Assembly: GCA_029309925.1 (NCBI GenBank)
Contig: JARKND010000004.1
Location: 124,001 to 188,000, forward strand
Direction: 5' to 3'
Origin: Fulvivirgaceae bacterium JP3-4
GTDB lineage: Bacteria; Bacteroidota; Bacteroidia; Cytophagales; Cyclobacteriaceae
Length of the DNA stretch: 64,000 bases
The stretch's first letter is position 1. The number at the start of each line of letters is the position of its first letter. The notes beneath the pieces were generated by a model, which had not been told where the DNA came from, made no database searches, and saw only the letters and a program-made list of their open reading frames with translations. This document shows, piece after piece, positions 18,776 to 28,777 of this stretch. A program made the translations under genes and the position numbers.

Positions 18776-21700
18776 ATGAGAAGAATTTTACTGGTTCTCT
18801 TACTTCTTTCTTCATTCTCAGGTTTTTCGCAAACGCAGCAGGTCAGCGGGAAGGTTACTTCGGCTTCTGATCCCGGTGGCCTTCCGGGTGTGAACGTGCT
18901 TGTGAAGGGAACGAATCGGGGCGTGATGACCGATGTAGATGGAAATTTCACTATCGAGGCGAGCCAGGGTTCAACGCTCGTTGTTTCATTTGTCGGATAC
19001 CTTACCCAGGAAGTTGCCGTTGGCACGCAGACGCAAATCAATGTGGTGCTCGTTGACGAGTCACGCGAGCTTGACGCGGTCGTGATCACAGGGTTCCAGG
19101 AAGTTGAACGAAAACTTTTTACAGGTTCTGCATCGCTTGTAAAAATGAGTGAGATCCGCGCTCCGGGAATGTCTGATGCAGGGCGCATGCTGGAAGGACG
19201 AGTTGCTGGCGTGACAGTCGACAACGTATCAGGGACGTTCGGAACCAGTCCGAAAATTCGCATCCGCGGAAACACATCGATCAATGGCGACACGCAGCCT
19301 CTCATGGTGATCGATGGTGTTATTCTCGAAGACTTAAATGCCGTTAACGCAGATGATATTATCACCGGCAATGCAAACACACTCACCGCGTCCTCGATCG
19401 CAGGATTGAATCCCGATGACATCGAGTCATTCCAGGTTTTGAAAGACGCTTCAGCGACTGCGTTGTATGGCACGCGGGCGAAAAATGGCGTGATCGTAAT
19501 TACAACGAAGCGTGGAAAGAGTGGAGTGACCAAAGTTAACTACACCGGCAACTTCTCCATCAACCTCCGCCCTACTTACAACCAGTTTGATATTTTGAAT
19601 TCAGGCGATGAGATGTCGATCTATCGAGAGATGTACGAAAAAGGGCTGATCGATATTACTACTTCCGTCAAGGCTCAGAACTACGGAGCGATGGGAAAGA
19701 TGTTCGCGTTAATCTCCGACCACGAGATCAACTGGGGACCGGATGGAACACTGAATGAGGATTTCCTCAATCAGTATGAAAACGCGAATACCGACTGGTT
19801 TGATGTGTTGTTCAATGACTACTCACTGCAGCAACAGCACGCCTTAAGCTTTACCTCGGGAACAGAAAAACACAACAGCTATTACTCCATCAGCTACCTG
19901 AACGACAACGGCCAGACCATAGCAGACAATGTGAAACGTTATGCAGGAACAGCCAAGAACTCGTTCATCTTCACCGACAAATTTTCGCTCGACCTCAAAC
20001 TGACTGCCAACTACCGCGACCAGCGCGTGCCGGGTACGCAGAACCGAGATTTCGATCCGATTACGGGAAGGTTCAGAAGGGATTTTGATATCAACCCGCT
20101 GAGCTATGCCCTCAACACCAGTCGCTCGATCCGTCCATACGATAACGCAGGTAATCTTGAGTACTTCAGAAGGAATTATGCTCCGTTTAACATACTGCGA
20201 GAGCTGCAACTGAACTACATCAACATCAATGTAGCAGATGTGTCGACCCAGGCGGATATCAACTACGACATTCTTGATAACCTCACTTTCCGCAGCACAG
20301 GGCAATTCCGATATGCAGGCACGAAGCGCGAGCACGTCATCCATGAGAATTCAAATCAGGCGGAAGCCTACAGGGCCGATGACACGCAATATATTCAGGA
20401 CTCAAATCCGTTATTATTTAAAGATCCCGATGACCCGGGTGCTCAACCGAAGATCGTTCTTCCGGAAGGCGGATTTAACAACGTGAATGAAGACGAGCTG
20501 AATTACTACTATGTGCGAAACAGTATCGACTGGTCTCACACGTTCAGCAGTGTTCACAGCGTGAATGTACTGGCGGGCCAGGAAATTAAATTCACAAATC
20601 GCGAAAGCCGCAGAGTCGATGGTATTGGCGTGGTGTATGAGAATGGTGGCATTGTGAATACCGATCCACTCATGATCGATTTCCTTAACCGTCAGGGTAT
20701 ACGCACGTATGCGATCGGCATCGACCGTGAACGCTTTGCAGGTGCATTCATTAATGCGGGTTATTCTTTTAAAGAGAAATACATTTTCAACGGAACGTTG
20801 CGATACGATGGTTCAAACCGTCTTGGCAAAAGCCGACAAGCGAGATACCTTCCGACCTGGAATATCAGTGGCGCGTGGAACCTCGACAAGGAATCGTTTA
20901 TCGACTTTTCATGGCTTACCTATTTAAAACTTCGCGGCACCTATGGGCTTTCCGCAAACCTCGGACCCAATACGAGTGCTCTCCTCAATCTGCGGTCAGG
21001 CGTCACGTTGCGTCCAACGGATGTTGAGTCCTATCTGTACATCCAGGATCTGGAAAATTCGAACCTGACCTGGGAAAAGCTGAAAGAGCTTAACGTGGGC
21101 CTTGACTTTGGACTCCGCGAAAACACCATCACCGGTACGATAGATCTGTACAACCGCGATTGCTACGACCTGATTGGAATATTGCAAACAAGTGGTGTTG
21201 GTGGAAACGCCTACAAGACGGGAAACTATGCAGACATGAAAACGCAGGGAGCTGAGTTTGCGATTAACACTTTAAATCTGAAGCTGAAAGATTTCACATG
21301 GTCAACATCCTTCAACATCGGCTACACGCGCGACAGGATCACACGTCTCGAATTCAATCCAAGGATCGGGGATGCGATTGTTCAAGGCGGGGCTGCAGTG
21401 CTCGGTGGCCCGCGCAGAGGTTTGTTCTCTACTCGTTTTGCCGGTCTTGATTCTAGAGGCATTCCCACTTTCTATGACGGCAGTGGTGAAGTAGTGTATA
21501 ATTATGATCTTCAGGACCGCGAAAACCTTCGTGAAATTCTTCACTATGACGGCCCTGCAGAGCCACGCGGTGCAGGTGGATTAACCAACACATTTACCTA
21601 TAAGAATTTTACGCTGAGTGCATTCCTGTCGTTCAAGTTTGATTATAAGATCAGGCTCGATGATGCCTTTAATCCAACCTACACCGACTTCAGCAGTTTC

Positions 21701-22081
21701 TCAAAAAGTTTTGTCAATCGCTGGGTCGTGCCTGGTGACGAACAGTTCACAGATATACCGGTGATCCTTGATCAGCGCGTTATTGCAACGCAGAGCCCGG
21801 ATTTTCAAAGTGCCTATGATCTCTATAACAAGAGCACAGCCCGGGTTGCGGATGGAACCTATGTGAGATTGAAGACCGTGCGCCTTGCTTATGTGCTTCC
21901 CGCCAACTGGGCAAAGAAGATTGGCGCGACCAATGCGCAACTGTCAGTGGAAGGTCAGAACCTGAGCTTGCTCTACTCAGATAAAAAGCTCAACGGTCAG
22001 GACCCGGAGTTCTTTTCCTCAGGTGGTGTTGCACTGCCACAACCTCGCCTGATCACAACATCAATAACAGTCGGATTTTAG
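18776..22081 (+). CDS. SusC/RagA-type TonB-dependent outer-membrane transporter
   Basis: The 1101-residue protein begins with a signal peptide (ILLVLLLLSSFSGFSQ), then a carboxypeptidase-regulatory-like domain (VSGKVTSASDPGGLPGVNVL to GYLTQEVAV, about 24-95). The plug follows, with the SusC landmarks RIRGNTSING, PLMVIDGV and DASATALYGTRAKNGVIVITTK; the rest is a 22-strand barrel ending with aromatic-rich ITTSITVGF. It imports a bulky ligand across the outer membrane using TonB energy, working with the SusD-like lipoprotein 10 nt downstream. Partners in this operon (a zinc metallohydrolase and DUF4302) are a known non-glycan arrangement of Sus pairs, so the substrate need not be a polysaccharide. 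No glycoside hydrolase, sigma/anti-sigma pair or hybrid sensor is next to it. Confidence 0.96.
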   Translation: MRRILLVLLLLSSFSGFSQTQQVSGKVTSASDPGGLPGVNVLVKGTNRGVMTDVDGNFTIEASQGSTLVVSFVGYLTQEVAVGTQTQINVVLVDESRELDAVVITGFQEVERKLFTGSASLVKMSEIRAPGMSDAGRMLEGRVAGVTVDNVSGTFGTSPKIRIRGNTSINGDTQPLMVIDGVILEDLNAVNADDIITGNANTLTASSIAGLNPDDIESFQVLKDASATALYGTRAKNGVIVITTKRGKSGVTKVNYTGNFSINLRPTYNQFDILNSGDEMSIYREMYEKGLIDITTSVKAQNYGAMGKMFALISDHEINWGPDGTLNEDFLNQYENANTDWFDVLFNDYSLQQQHALSFTSGTEKHNSYYSISYLNDNGQTIADNVKRYAGTAKNSFIFTDKFSLDLKLTANYRDQRVPGTQNRDFDPITGRFRRDFDINPLSYALNTSRSIRPYDNAGNLEYFRRNYAPFNILRELQLNYININVADVSTQADINYDILDNLTFRSTGQFRYAGTKREHVIHENSNQAEAYRADDTQYIQDSNPLLFKDPDDPGAQPKIVLPEGGFNNVNEDELNYYYVRNSIDWSHTFSSVHSVNVLAGQEIKFTNRESRRVDGIGVVYENGGIVNTDPLMIDFLNRQGIRTYAIGIDRERFAGAFINAGYSFKEKYIFNGTLRYDGSNRLGKSRQARYLPTWNISGAWNLDKESFIDFSWLTYLKLRGTYGLSANLGPNTSALLNLRSGVTLRPTDVESYLYIQDLENSNLTWEKLKELNVGLDFGLRENTITGTIDLYNRDCYDLIGILQTSGVGGNAYKTGNYADMKTQGAEFAINTLNLKLKDFTWSTSFNIGYTRDRITRLEFNPRIGDAIVQGGAAVLGGPRRGLFSTRFAGLDSRGIPTFYDGSGEVVYNYDLQDRENLREILHYDGPAEPRGAGGLTNTFTYKNFTLSAFLSFKFDYKIRLDDAFNPTYTDFSSFSKSFVNRWVVPGDEQFTDIPVILDQRVIATQSPDFQSAYDLYNKSTARVADGTYVRLKTVRLAYVLPANWAKKIGATNAQLSVEGQNLSLLYSDKKLNGQDPEFFSSGGVALPQPRLITTSITVGF

Positions 22082-22091
22082 CAAACGGATC

Positions 22092-23540
22092 ATGAAAGCG
22101 TTCACACAACTAAAAACCTACCTCCTGATTGCCACGCTGATTGGCTTTGCAGGCTGTAACGATTTTCTGGAAGAAAACCCAGACAATCGCGTTGAGCTAA
22201 ACACCATCGATAAGGCTGCACAGCTACTCACCAATGCATACTCGGGGGCAAGCTACGGTTTTACCGAATGGATGAGCGACAATGTTTCGTTCACTTTCGG
22301 AACGCAGAAACTTGTTCAGCACAACCAGGCCTACCGTTGGGAAGATATCATTGATATTAACCAGGACACGCCATCATTTTTCTGGACATCCACATACGAT
22401 GCGATAGCGCACGCCAACGAGGTTTTGGCTGTTATTGACAAGTTGCCGGGCGATGAAGCAAGGAGAAATGCTGTGAAGGGTGAGGCGCTCCTGTGCCGAG
22501 CCTATGGACACTTCATGCTCGTAAACCTTTTTGCAAAACATTTCGATGAACAAACCGCTGACGATGATCCGGGAATTCCATATGTCCGCGAGCCTGAAAC
22601 TGAATTCATCAAGAAGTACACGCGAAATACCGTAGAGGAAGTTTATGATTTCATTGAAGATGACCTGATGGATGGACTGGATCTGATCAACGACAGCTTT
22701 TATGCAAACTCCGGAAAATATCACTTCACACGCAACGCGGCACTGGCGTTTGCCTCCCGTTTCTATTTGTTCAAGCGCGATTACAACGAATGTGTCCGTT
22801 ACAGCAATCAGTTGCTCGGTGCGAGTCCTACAACATACGTAAAAGACATTCCTGCACTGTTACTGCAACGTATCAATGTTGAAGACTATATCCGGTTGTA
22901 CCACGCTCCTACTGACAACAGTAATTTATTATTGCTCAGACATCTTTCGAATTTCCACGTTCCAAGCCTTGGCCACTGGCCATCACGCCCGCTCTACTCG
23001 CAGATCTATGAGAACAACCCGTTCGGTCTGACGGATGAACGACAGGATCCTGCCTGGGTGGCCGGAGAAAACGGCCTGGCAGCAACCAAATTTGAATTCC
23101 TTTTCGAACGTTCAAGCCTGACTTCCAACGTTGGTTATAACTACACGATATTCCTGGGATTCCGTGGTGAAGAAGTATTGCTGAATCGCGCGGAAGCTTA
23201 TGTATTGAGCAATCGCGTCAACCTTGCGCTAGCCGACCTGCAGGTGCTTGCATCAAAGCGCTACCGCGGAACTGTTGATCTTACAATCCAGCGTCTGCGC
23301 AATTACTACGGTTCGACCAATGACCGGCTTGTAACACTGCTATACACGCTGGATGAGCGTCAGAAAGAATTTTTGCATGAAGGCATGCGATGGTTCGATA
23401 TCAGGCGTTACGGGTTTGAAGTCTCGCATGTAACCGAAGACGGCAGCACAATCAAACTTGATGAAGAGGACGATCGCAAAGTCCTGCAGATCCCACAGGC
23501 GGCCATCGATGTTGGAGGACTGGAAGCAAATCCAAGATGA
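22092..23540 (+). CDS. SusD/RagB-type outer-membrane lipoprotein
   Basis: The 482-residue product has a lipoprotein signal (LIGFAGC, C22 lipidated) followed by the SusD opening NDFLEENPDNR. Helical TPR-like segments include FWTSTYDAIAHANEVLAVID and GEALLCRAYGHFMLVNLFAKHF. The C-terminal SusD landmarks are RGEEVLLNRAEAYVL and LDERQKEFLHEGMRWFDIRR. It forms the lid of the SusC channel and captures ligand at the cell surface. It starts 10 nt after susC and its stop codon overlaps the next start by 4 nt (ATGA), so translation is likely coupled. The order SusC-SusD-metallohydrolase-DUF4302 is complete and in one direction. Confidence 0.95.
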   Translation: MKAFTQLKTYLLIATLIGFAGCNDFLEENPDNRVELNTIDKAAQLLTNAYSGASYGFTEWMSDNVSFTFGTQKLVQHNQAYRWEDIIDINQDTPSFFWTSTYDAIAHANEVLAVIDKLPGDEARRNAVKGEALLCRAYGHFMLVNLFAKHFDEQTADDDPGIPYVREPETEFIKKYTRNTVEEVYDFIEDDLMDGLDLINDSFYANSGKYHFTRNAALAFASRFYLFKRDYNECVRYSNQLLGASPTTYVKDIPALLLQRINVEDYIRLYHAPTDNSNLLLLRHLSNFHVPSLGHWPSRPLYSQIYENNPFGLTDERQDPAWVAGENGLAATKFEFLFERSSLTSNVGYNYTIFLGFRGEEVLLNRAEAYVLSNRVNLALADLQVLASKRYRGTVDLTIQRLRNYYGSTNDRLVTLLYTLDERQKEFLHEGMRWFDIRRYGFEVSHVTEDGSTIKLDEEDDRKVLQIPQAAIDVGGLEANPR

Positions 23541-24412
23541 GTATGATGAAGAAAAAATATATATCACTCTTTCTGATTGCGGTAGCATCGCTGGCTGCCC
23601 CGGGTTGTTATCCCGATGAGGAACTGAACATTCCCAAGAAGGAAGTTACCGATTCGGAAGACGACCTTGATGAATTTATACAGGACCGCTTCATCGATGA
23701 GTATGGCGTTGCTGTCAGATACAAGTTTGTCGATCGCTACGTTGACCAGAATAAACGTGTGACGCCACCCAAGCTTGACGTTGTAAGGCCGATGCTTGAC
23801 TTCCTTACCGACTTTTGGATTGAGCCTTTTTCTGAAGTCGCCAATGGCGAAACGTTTTTCCGGAATCACGTGCCCGCTGAAGTCATTTTTATCGGGTCGA
23901 CCATTTACAATGCCGATGGAACCGTGACGTTAGGAACAGCAGACGCAGGTGCGAGAATTACGCTGACAGAAGTTAACTTCATCGATGTCTCCGACCGCGA
24001 CTGGATCTTCCGTCAACTTGGAACAATCTACCATGAGTTTGCCCACATCATGCATCAGCGCTACAACCTGCCTGCGAGCTGGCAACAGATCTCACCCCAG
24101 GGCTATACGTCACTCGGTTCATGGTATAACCTGACGGATGAAGAAGCGCTGCAACGCGGATTTGTTTCGCCTTACGGGACAAGCACTTTCAATGAGGATT
24201 TCGCGGAGATTGTAGCATTCTTCCTTTACGATCCCGATTTCTACGCCAAGTATATCAATGATGAAACCAATTGCGCCACAGCGGATTGTGTTTCGCGGAA
24301 TGAAGGGCGTGCAAAATTGCGCCAGAAGCTTACGGCAGTAATTGCGCATTACAAACAAAATGTTGGTGTGGATCTCGAGCAGGTTCGCGCGAGGGTGCAA
24401 GCAAGACTTTAA
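23537..24412 (+). CDS. Substrate-import-associated zinc metallohydrolase lipoprotein
   Basis: The 291-residue lipoprotein (lipobox LAAPGC, C24) has a zinc-binding HEFAH motif at residues 166-170 in the context GTIYHEFAHIMHQRYNLP. An acidic segment further on (NEDFAEIVAFFL) may supply the third ligand. It matches the family of HExxH lipoproteins encoded with SusC/SusD pairs. It most likely cleaves a peptide or other amide bond of the captured substrate at the outer-membrane surface. The start ATG overlaps the SusD stop by 4 nt; an ATG two codons further in is also possible. Glutamate- and aspartate-rich residues directly after the lipid anchor fit a surface-export signal. The substrate is unknown. 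Confidence 0.9.
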   Translation: MSMMKKKYISLFLIAVASLAAPGCYPDEELNIPKKEVTDSEDDLDEFIQDRFIDEYGVAVRYKFVDRYVDQNKRVTPPKLDVVRPMLDFLTDFWIEPFSEVANGETFFRNHVPAEVIFIGSTIYNADGTVTLGTADAGARITLTEVNFIDVSDRDWIFRQLGTIYHEFAHIMHQRYNLPASWQQISPQGYTSLGSWYNLTDEEALQRGFVSPYGTSTFNEDFAEIVAFFLYDPDFYAKYINDETNCATADCVSRNEGRAKLRQKLTAVIAHYKQNVGVDLEQVRARVQARL

Positions 24413-24415
24413 ACC

Positions 24416-25783
24416 ATGAAGAAGGCTTTTTATATTTTACTCACATTCATCGTCACTGCACTTTCATGCGATGATGACGATATACAGGTATTTGAGAAAA
24501 GTGCCGACCAGCGCGCTGCGGAAGCGATTGCAACATTGAAGGCAGACCTTATTGCACCCGCGAACGGCTGGCGCGTGAAATACAGACCTGTGGATGGCGC
24601 GGGATCTTACTACGTGCTGATGAAGTTTGGAGAGGACAACAAAGTTCGCATACAATCCGACCTTACGTCCGATGATGGTCTTTATGTAAACCAGGTGATC
24701 GGTTACCGCATTGACAATTCGCTTGGTCTTGAGCTGATCCTGGAAAACTACTCGATGTTTCATTACCTGTACGAGCAGGACCAGGCGACATTTGCTGCCG
24801 AATATGAGTTTGATTTCGTTAACAAAACCCCTGACAATGCGCTGGTATTCGTAAGCAAGTCAGACTTTTCAAACAAGACAACGATCTTATTTGAAGAAGC
24901 GTCCGCGTCCGATGTTAATCTGCTGGGAGTAACCGTGAACGAGAACCTCGGGACCTTGGCGGATGACTTTGACGCATTCCATTTGTTCAGCTCGTCATTG
25001 AAGGTGCAGTTCACGAACAAAAATATTGTTCTCTACGGAGGCATTGATGCGGCCAAACGGATCTTCAGCATCAGTGGTGCAACGCCAAAGGACAACCCTC
25101 AAAATATTCAGATCGTAAGTATTTCTACAAGTTATATTTTACAGGGAAATTCAATTGTGTTCGATACACCGATCGCGGGTAACTTCGCGGGAACGAACTT
25201 ATCGATTACCTCAATTGCCCTCAATACACTCTCCACCGGATCTGTGCAGCCTTGTGCCGACCCTACACCGATTCACATTTATTCAGGTCAGACTTCCTTG
25301 GGCGATGCAATTACGTTCGAAAGCACAATCGTCAACGCTGGGGGTACTGGTTTTACGCAGTCCACATTGTTCGTTGCGCCCATTCAGAATATTCGAAAAA
25401 GCGGAGAATTTATCTTTGACGAAATAGAACAGGATCTGCCTGGTGTGCTTGAGATGTACCTGCTCTATAATTTTTCATATCGCGGTGAGGTCATTACTGC
25501 AATGGGTTTCGCTTTGCAAAACAAAGACGGAAGCGTGACGATCGCAGTCAAGGAATTCACGCTGGCAATGCAATCGAACAAACTGACGTTCACGTTTGAT
25601 CCTGAGTTCAGATTCCTTGGCGATGAGGGATTCACCCCTGACGCAGACATCAATAACATCGATAAGTATCTGAATGCACTCACGGAGGGCAATACAACAT
25701 ACGTATTCAAATATAGTGATGGTATTTATGAGTTCAACAACCCGTGCAGCGGATGGACCTTCGCCTTTATTGATATTGACTGA
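24416..25783 (+). CDS. DUF4302 domain lipoprotein
   Basis: The protein of 455 residues starts with a lipoprotein signal (TFIVTALSC, C18) followed by an acidic DDDD tract typical of surface-exposed Bacteroidota lipoproteins. The family landmarks are the N-terminal helix with ADQRAAEAIATLKADLIAPANGWRV, cut here by a beta strand YRPVDGAGSYYVLMKF. The rest is beta-rich with no catalytic motif. DUF4302 proteins are regularly the last gene of the SusC/SusD/metallohydrolase set, so it is probably a substrate-binding accessory. It begins 3 nt after the metallohydrolase stop, in the same operon, and ends at a bidirectional terminator (25798-25835). The function is inferred only from context. Confidence 0.88.
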   Translation: MKKAFYILLTFIVTALSCDDDDIQVFEKSADQRAAEAIATLKADLIAPANGWRVKYRPVDGAGSYYVLMKFGEDNKVRIQSDLTSDDGLYVNQVIGYRIDNSLGLELILENYSMFHYLYEQDQATFAAEYEFDFVNKTPDNALVFVSKSDFSNKTTILFEEASASDVNLLGVTVNENLGTLADDFDAFHLFSSSLKVQFTNKNIVLYGGIDAAKRIFSISGATPKDNPQNIQIVSISTSYILQGNSIVFDTPIAGNFAGTNLSITSIALNTLSTGSVQPCADPTPIHIYSGQTSLGDAITFESTIVNAGGTGFTQSTLFVAPIQNIRKSGEFIFDEIEQDLPGVLEMYLLYNFSYRGEVITAMGFALQNKDGSVTIAVKEFTLAMQSNKLTFTFDPEFRFLGDEGFTPDADINNIDKYLNALTEGNTTYVFKYSDGIYEFNNPCSGWTFAFIDID

Positions 25784-25797
25784 TCACAAGGCATTCA

Positions 25798-25835
25798 ATA
25801 AAAAAGCCTCAGTCGTTATCCCGGCTGAGGCTTTT
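25798..25835. terminator. Bidirectional terminator between the Sus operon and the facing lipoprotein gene
   Basis: An 11-bp stem AAAAGCCTCAG / CTGAGGCTTTT has A-runs on one side and T-runs on the other, so it can end transcription from both convergent genes. Confidence 0.88.
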
Positions 25836-25855
25836 ACCTGAGGAGCTAAAATAAT

Positions 25856-26914
25856 TTACTTCAAAGACCCTCTTAACGAGAGAGGTTTGACAGCGGTAGC
25901 TCTTCGGAGTATTTGTTCTCTTGAAATTTTATTACCAACCCGGCTTCCTGAGGTTGGGATAGTCAGCTCTGTAACGTTCGTATAGTTCAAACCGCTTTTC
26001 GTAATCGACTGCGTAATCTTTGATTGCGGTGCTGATGAACTGTAATTATTGATGTTCGCGAGCGTGTAGCTGCCATTAAATTGAAGCAAAGGATTTGACG
26101 TGCCGCTCGTGGTTGTCAACGTGCCTCCAAAGTTCAGTATCTCGATCATAAAATCTACATCATCTGCGGTACCGCTTTTGTAGACGTAGCTTAAACCGAA
26201 AGTGCGTGCAGGGTAGCCGCCCGGTATCGTGATAATCTCATAGGGGTTGCTTGCATTTGAGAACGCTGCACCACCGGCAAATGTATTATTGAAGTAGATC
26301 AGCATATCCATGTTCACATCGCCAGGGTTCTCGCTGTTGTTGATGCCCCACTGCATATAAACGTAGGCGTCATCTTCCAGAACTTTGATTTCGTGCTCCA
26401 GTGCTTCGCCAAGTTTGCCAGGGCCGGAGACTACCGATTCGAGCACGAGCTCAATACTTTCGTATGGGATATCGTCATCGTTTAATTCCGAGTCAGCATC
26501 CCATTCCATTACAAAATCTTCGTAAATGCGAACATTGAACGAAGCTTCAGTTGCGCCTTTCAGTATGGTCACGTTGGTTCCATCCACTGTCAGAGACTCA
26601 CCTTCTGCCTCAATGGTGAAATCATTAAGTTCATCGGTTGACGCGGTCTGACGTGCATTGCCATCCACATCAAACTTGAGCACTACATCACCTGCTAACG
26701 GAATATCAAAAACAAGCTTTGCCTTGATCACGCGCCCGACACCATCATCAGCCTCATCGGGATGAAAAGATGCCACTGTCCCATCAGATTCAGTGACCTC
26801 TTGTTCAGCAAGTTCAAAATTAATTCCGGCAACAGGTACCTCATCATCTTTACAGGAATTCAGGGCGGTAACAGCACCGATGGCAACCACGCCCAGGAGA
26901 AATTTAATTTTCAT
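25856..26914 (-). CDS. Unnamed lipoprotein with Calx-beta-like N-terminal region
   Basis: The product of 352 residues starts at the ATG at 26912-26914; an upstream in-frame start (26947) would place 11 extra residues before the signal peptide and is less likely. The signal MKIKFLLGVVAIGAVTALNSC gives a lipidated C21 followed by acidic KDDE. Residues about 30-130 read like a Calx-beta-type sandwich (FELAEQEVTESDGT, LKGATEASFNVRIYED), and the remainder is a beta-rich domain with tyrosines and glycine turns and no known catalytic motif. It is an outer-membrane, probably surface lipoprotein. It lies 157 nt downstream of the CotH-like gene in the same direction and could be cotranscribed. No function is assigned. 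Confidence 0.8.
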   Translation of the reverse strand: MKIKFLLGVVAIGAVTALNSCKDDEVPVAGINFELAEQEVTESDGTVASFHPDEADDGVGRVIKAKLVFDIPLAGDVVLKFDVDGNARQTASTDELNDFTIEAEGESLTVDGTNVTILKGATEASFNVRIYEDFVMEWDADSELNDDDIPYESIELVLESVVSGPGKLGEALEHEIKVLEDDAYVYMQWGINNSENPGDVNMDMLIYFNNTFAGGAAFSNASNPYEIITIPGGYPARTFGLSYVYKSGTADDVDFMIEILNFGGTLTTTSGTSNPLLQFNGSYTLANINNYSSSAPQSKITQSITKSGLNYTNVTELTIPTSGSRVGNKISREQILRRATAVKPLSLRGSLK

Positions 26915-27071
26915 TGGTTTAGAAAAAGTTATGTTCAGAGAAGCCATTAGCCGTCAAAAATTTCAATGCATTCGTTTTCGTTGATGCCAGATAATGGACG
27001 TATATAAATGTAATGATTGTCCTGCTAATTATGAAGAGTGATGTATACCAAAGGCTTTAACGCGCGTGAAA

Positions 27072-28703
27072 TCACTGTTTTATTACTTTACCCGCAGCAA
27101 TTTCCTTGCCTGCGCTGGAAATGCGGTAGAGGTATAGTCCGCGGGCCAGGGAGCCACCAAATGACGCATTAAATACCCCATTTTGCTCAGCCTGGACAAC
27201 ATGGTCCTCCAGCAATGTGCCTGTCATGCTATAAATCCTCAATCTGAATGTCCCGGCCCTGGATGGGATTTGCACACGGAATACTGACGGGAAGGGATTT
27301 GGATAAACTTGTGTTTTGAGCGGTATATTTTCTTCAACATCAGTCACAAGTTGCGTAAGGTTCGCATCGAGCCACGTTGTACGTTGACCGATCCAACCTT
27401 TCAGCCAGTTGACCTCCGCTTCAAAGCTGGGACCTACGTAGAAGTTTGGCCAGACATAGGAATTCATAACGGGCCATGTCTGAAAATTGCGCTGCTGACT
27501 TTCCTGATTCAGGACCGCAGCAACGGAATCAATATACGCGTGAATGGAGGCAGTAGAGAACTTGCCATTTCGAAGCGATACCCATCTTTCTGATACCTTT
27601 TTTGCAAAATTGGCATCGCGAAATAATTGTTCCCACCAGAATGGAATGAGCCAGGTATCGTTGGGACAAAGTCTATTGAACTCGGAATAAACGAATCCCG
27701 AGGGCTCTCCACTTGTGCAATAGTTCGCGTTGCCAAAACCGAGGTTAAAATCCCATATTGGCCCGGCAAATAGTTTACCGCCCTGCGAATCTTTTTGTTT
27801 ATAAAAGAATGAACTCAGTCTGTATCCATCGACATTCTTAGTGAGTTCATTCATGATCAGAAAATCGACAAACGAATCGATATCGATATATTTTGCATAA
27901 CCCTGGTCCGGATCTGCAAATGAAGAACCTGCCAGCGCACGTTCAAATTGCGAAATGAAGTTGGCGATGTAGGTCTTCTGCTGCGGAACAATTTCATCCC
28001 ACTTCGGATACTCGTATTGAAAGGTAATCTTCTTATTGACAGCCGAGCGCGGAGGGAACTCGGATACGAAGCCCGGCCCGCTGCTGCCGTCCACTTTGTC
28101 AAGCTTGATGATGTACCCCCCTGTCAGGTCGTCTCCTGAAATCTCATTCGGTTCGAGGCTGCTGATGTCAACTCGATTCTTGTCGCGCTTGATCTTTTCA
28201 TTGAGGAAGTAAACGCCCTGATAATTTCCATTGAGCACGAGCTCGCAATATTTCGTTCTGGGTGCATATCTGCCCATCGAGCGGCCGAGCTTGTAGGCGA
28301 GCACATCACGCATCAGCGTTTTGTCATTGTATGGGGCCGACAGAACCCAATCTTCCTCCGCAGGTAAACCCAGCAGCGACACAGCTGTATCGGCCCCGGC
28401 TGCGTTTCTCAGTTCAACGGCATATTGCTTTTTCGGAAATAAAACGCGTGAGGAAGATCCCCGAAGTTCAATTGCAACTTTTCCATTGTACACATTGGCG
28501 ACATCGGTCACGTTGTTGCGTTTGCCAGGACCATTGTCGATGATTTTCATGTCTACCGTTACCTTGGGCTCATCGAGAATATTGAACCCGTTTGTGTTAA
28601 TGATAACGATTGGCAGATTGGATGACTGAAATGTCTGAGCAGCGGCAGGACTGAACGCAACAGCCAGAAAAAAAATAAAATTGCCGAGCCAGGTCTTTGA
28701 CAT
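27072..28703 (-). CDS. Secreted CotH-like kinase with type IX sorting domain
   Basis: The 543-residue protein has a signal peptide (FIFFLAVAFSPAAAQ). Its CotH kinase domain shows the family landmarks ELRGSSSRVLFPKKQYAVEL, WVLSAPYNDKTLMRDVLAY, YQGVYFLNEKIKRDKNRV, NELTKNVDGYRLSSFFYK and GPIWDFNLGFGN, where the last Asp is the expected metal ligand. The C-terminal 85 residues form a type A type IX sorting domain (VYPNPFPSVFRVQIP to a final AAGKVIKQ). CotH proteins are atypical protein kinases, best known in Bacillus spore coats; in Bacteroidota they are secreted and their targets are unknown. Length and domain order are usual. Confidence 0.92.
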   Translation of the reverse strand: MSKTWLGNFIFFLAVAFSPAAAQTFQSSNLPIVIINTNGFNILDEPKVTVDMKIIDNGPGKRNNVTDVANVYNGKVAIELRGSSSRVLFPKKQYAVELRNAAGADTAVSLLGLPAEEDWVLSAPYNDKTLMRDVLAYKLGRSMGRYAPRTKYCELVLNGNYQGVYFLNEKIKRDKNRVDISSLEPNEISGDDLTGGYIIKLDKVDGSSGPGFVSEFPPRSAVNKKITFQYEYPKWDEIVPQQKTYIANFISQFERALAGSSFADPDQGYAKYIDIDSFVDFLIMNELTKNVDGYRLSSFFYKQKDSQGGKLFAGPIWDFNLGFGNANYCTSGEPSGFVYSEFNRLCPNDTWLIPFWWEQLFRDANFAKKVSERWVSLRNGKFSTASIHAYIDSVAAVLNQESQQRNFQTWPVMNSYVWPNFYVGPSFEAEVNWLKGWIGQRTTWLDANLTQLVTDVEENIPLKTQVYPNPFPSVFRVQIPSRAGTFRLRIYSMTGTLLEDHVVQAEQNGVFNASFGGSLARGLYLYRISSAGKEIAAGKVIKQ

Positions 28704-28777
28704 ATGCTAAAACTAATGATGATATTCGAGAAATAAAAGCCGGGCGATCCGGATAATTGAAACCAATTGTCAGACGA

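Noticed and set aside
18748-19533. 261-codon minus-strand ORF opposite susC
   Set aside because: It is serine/threonine/proline-rich antisense of a clearly coding region.
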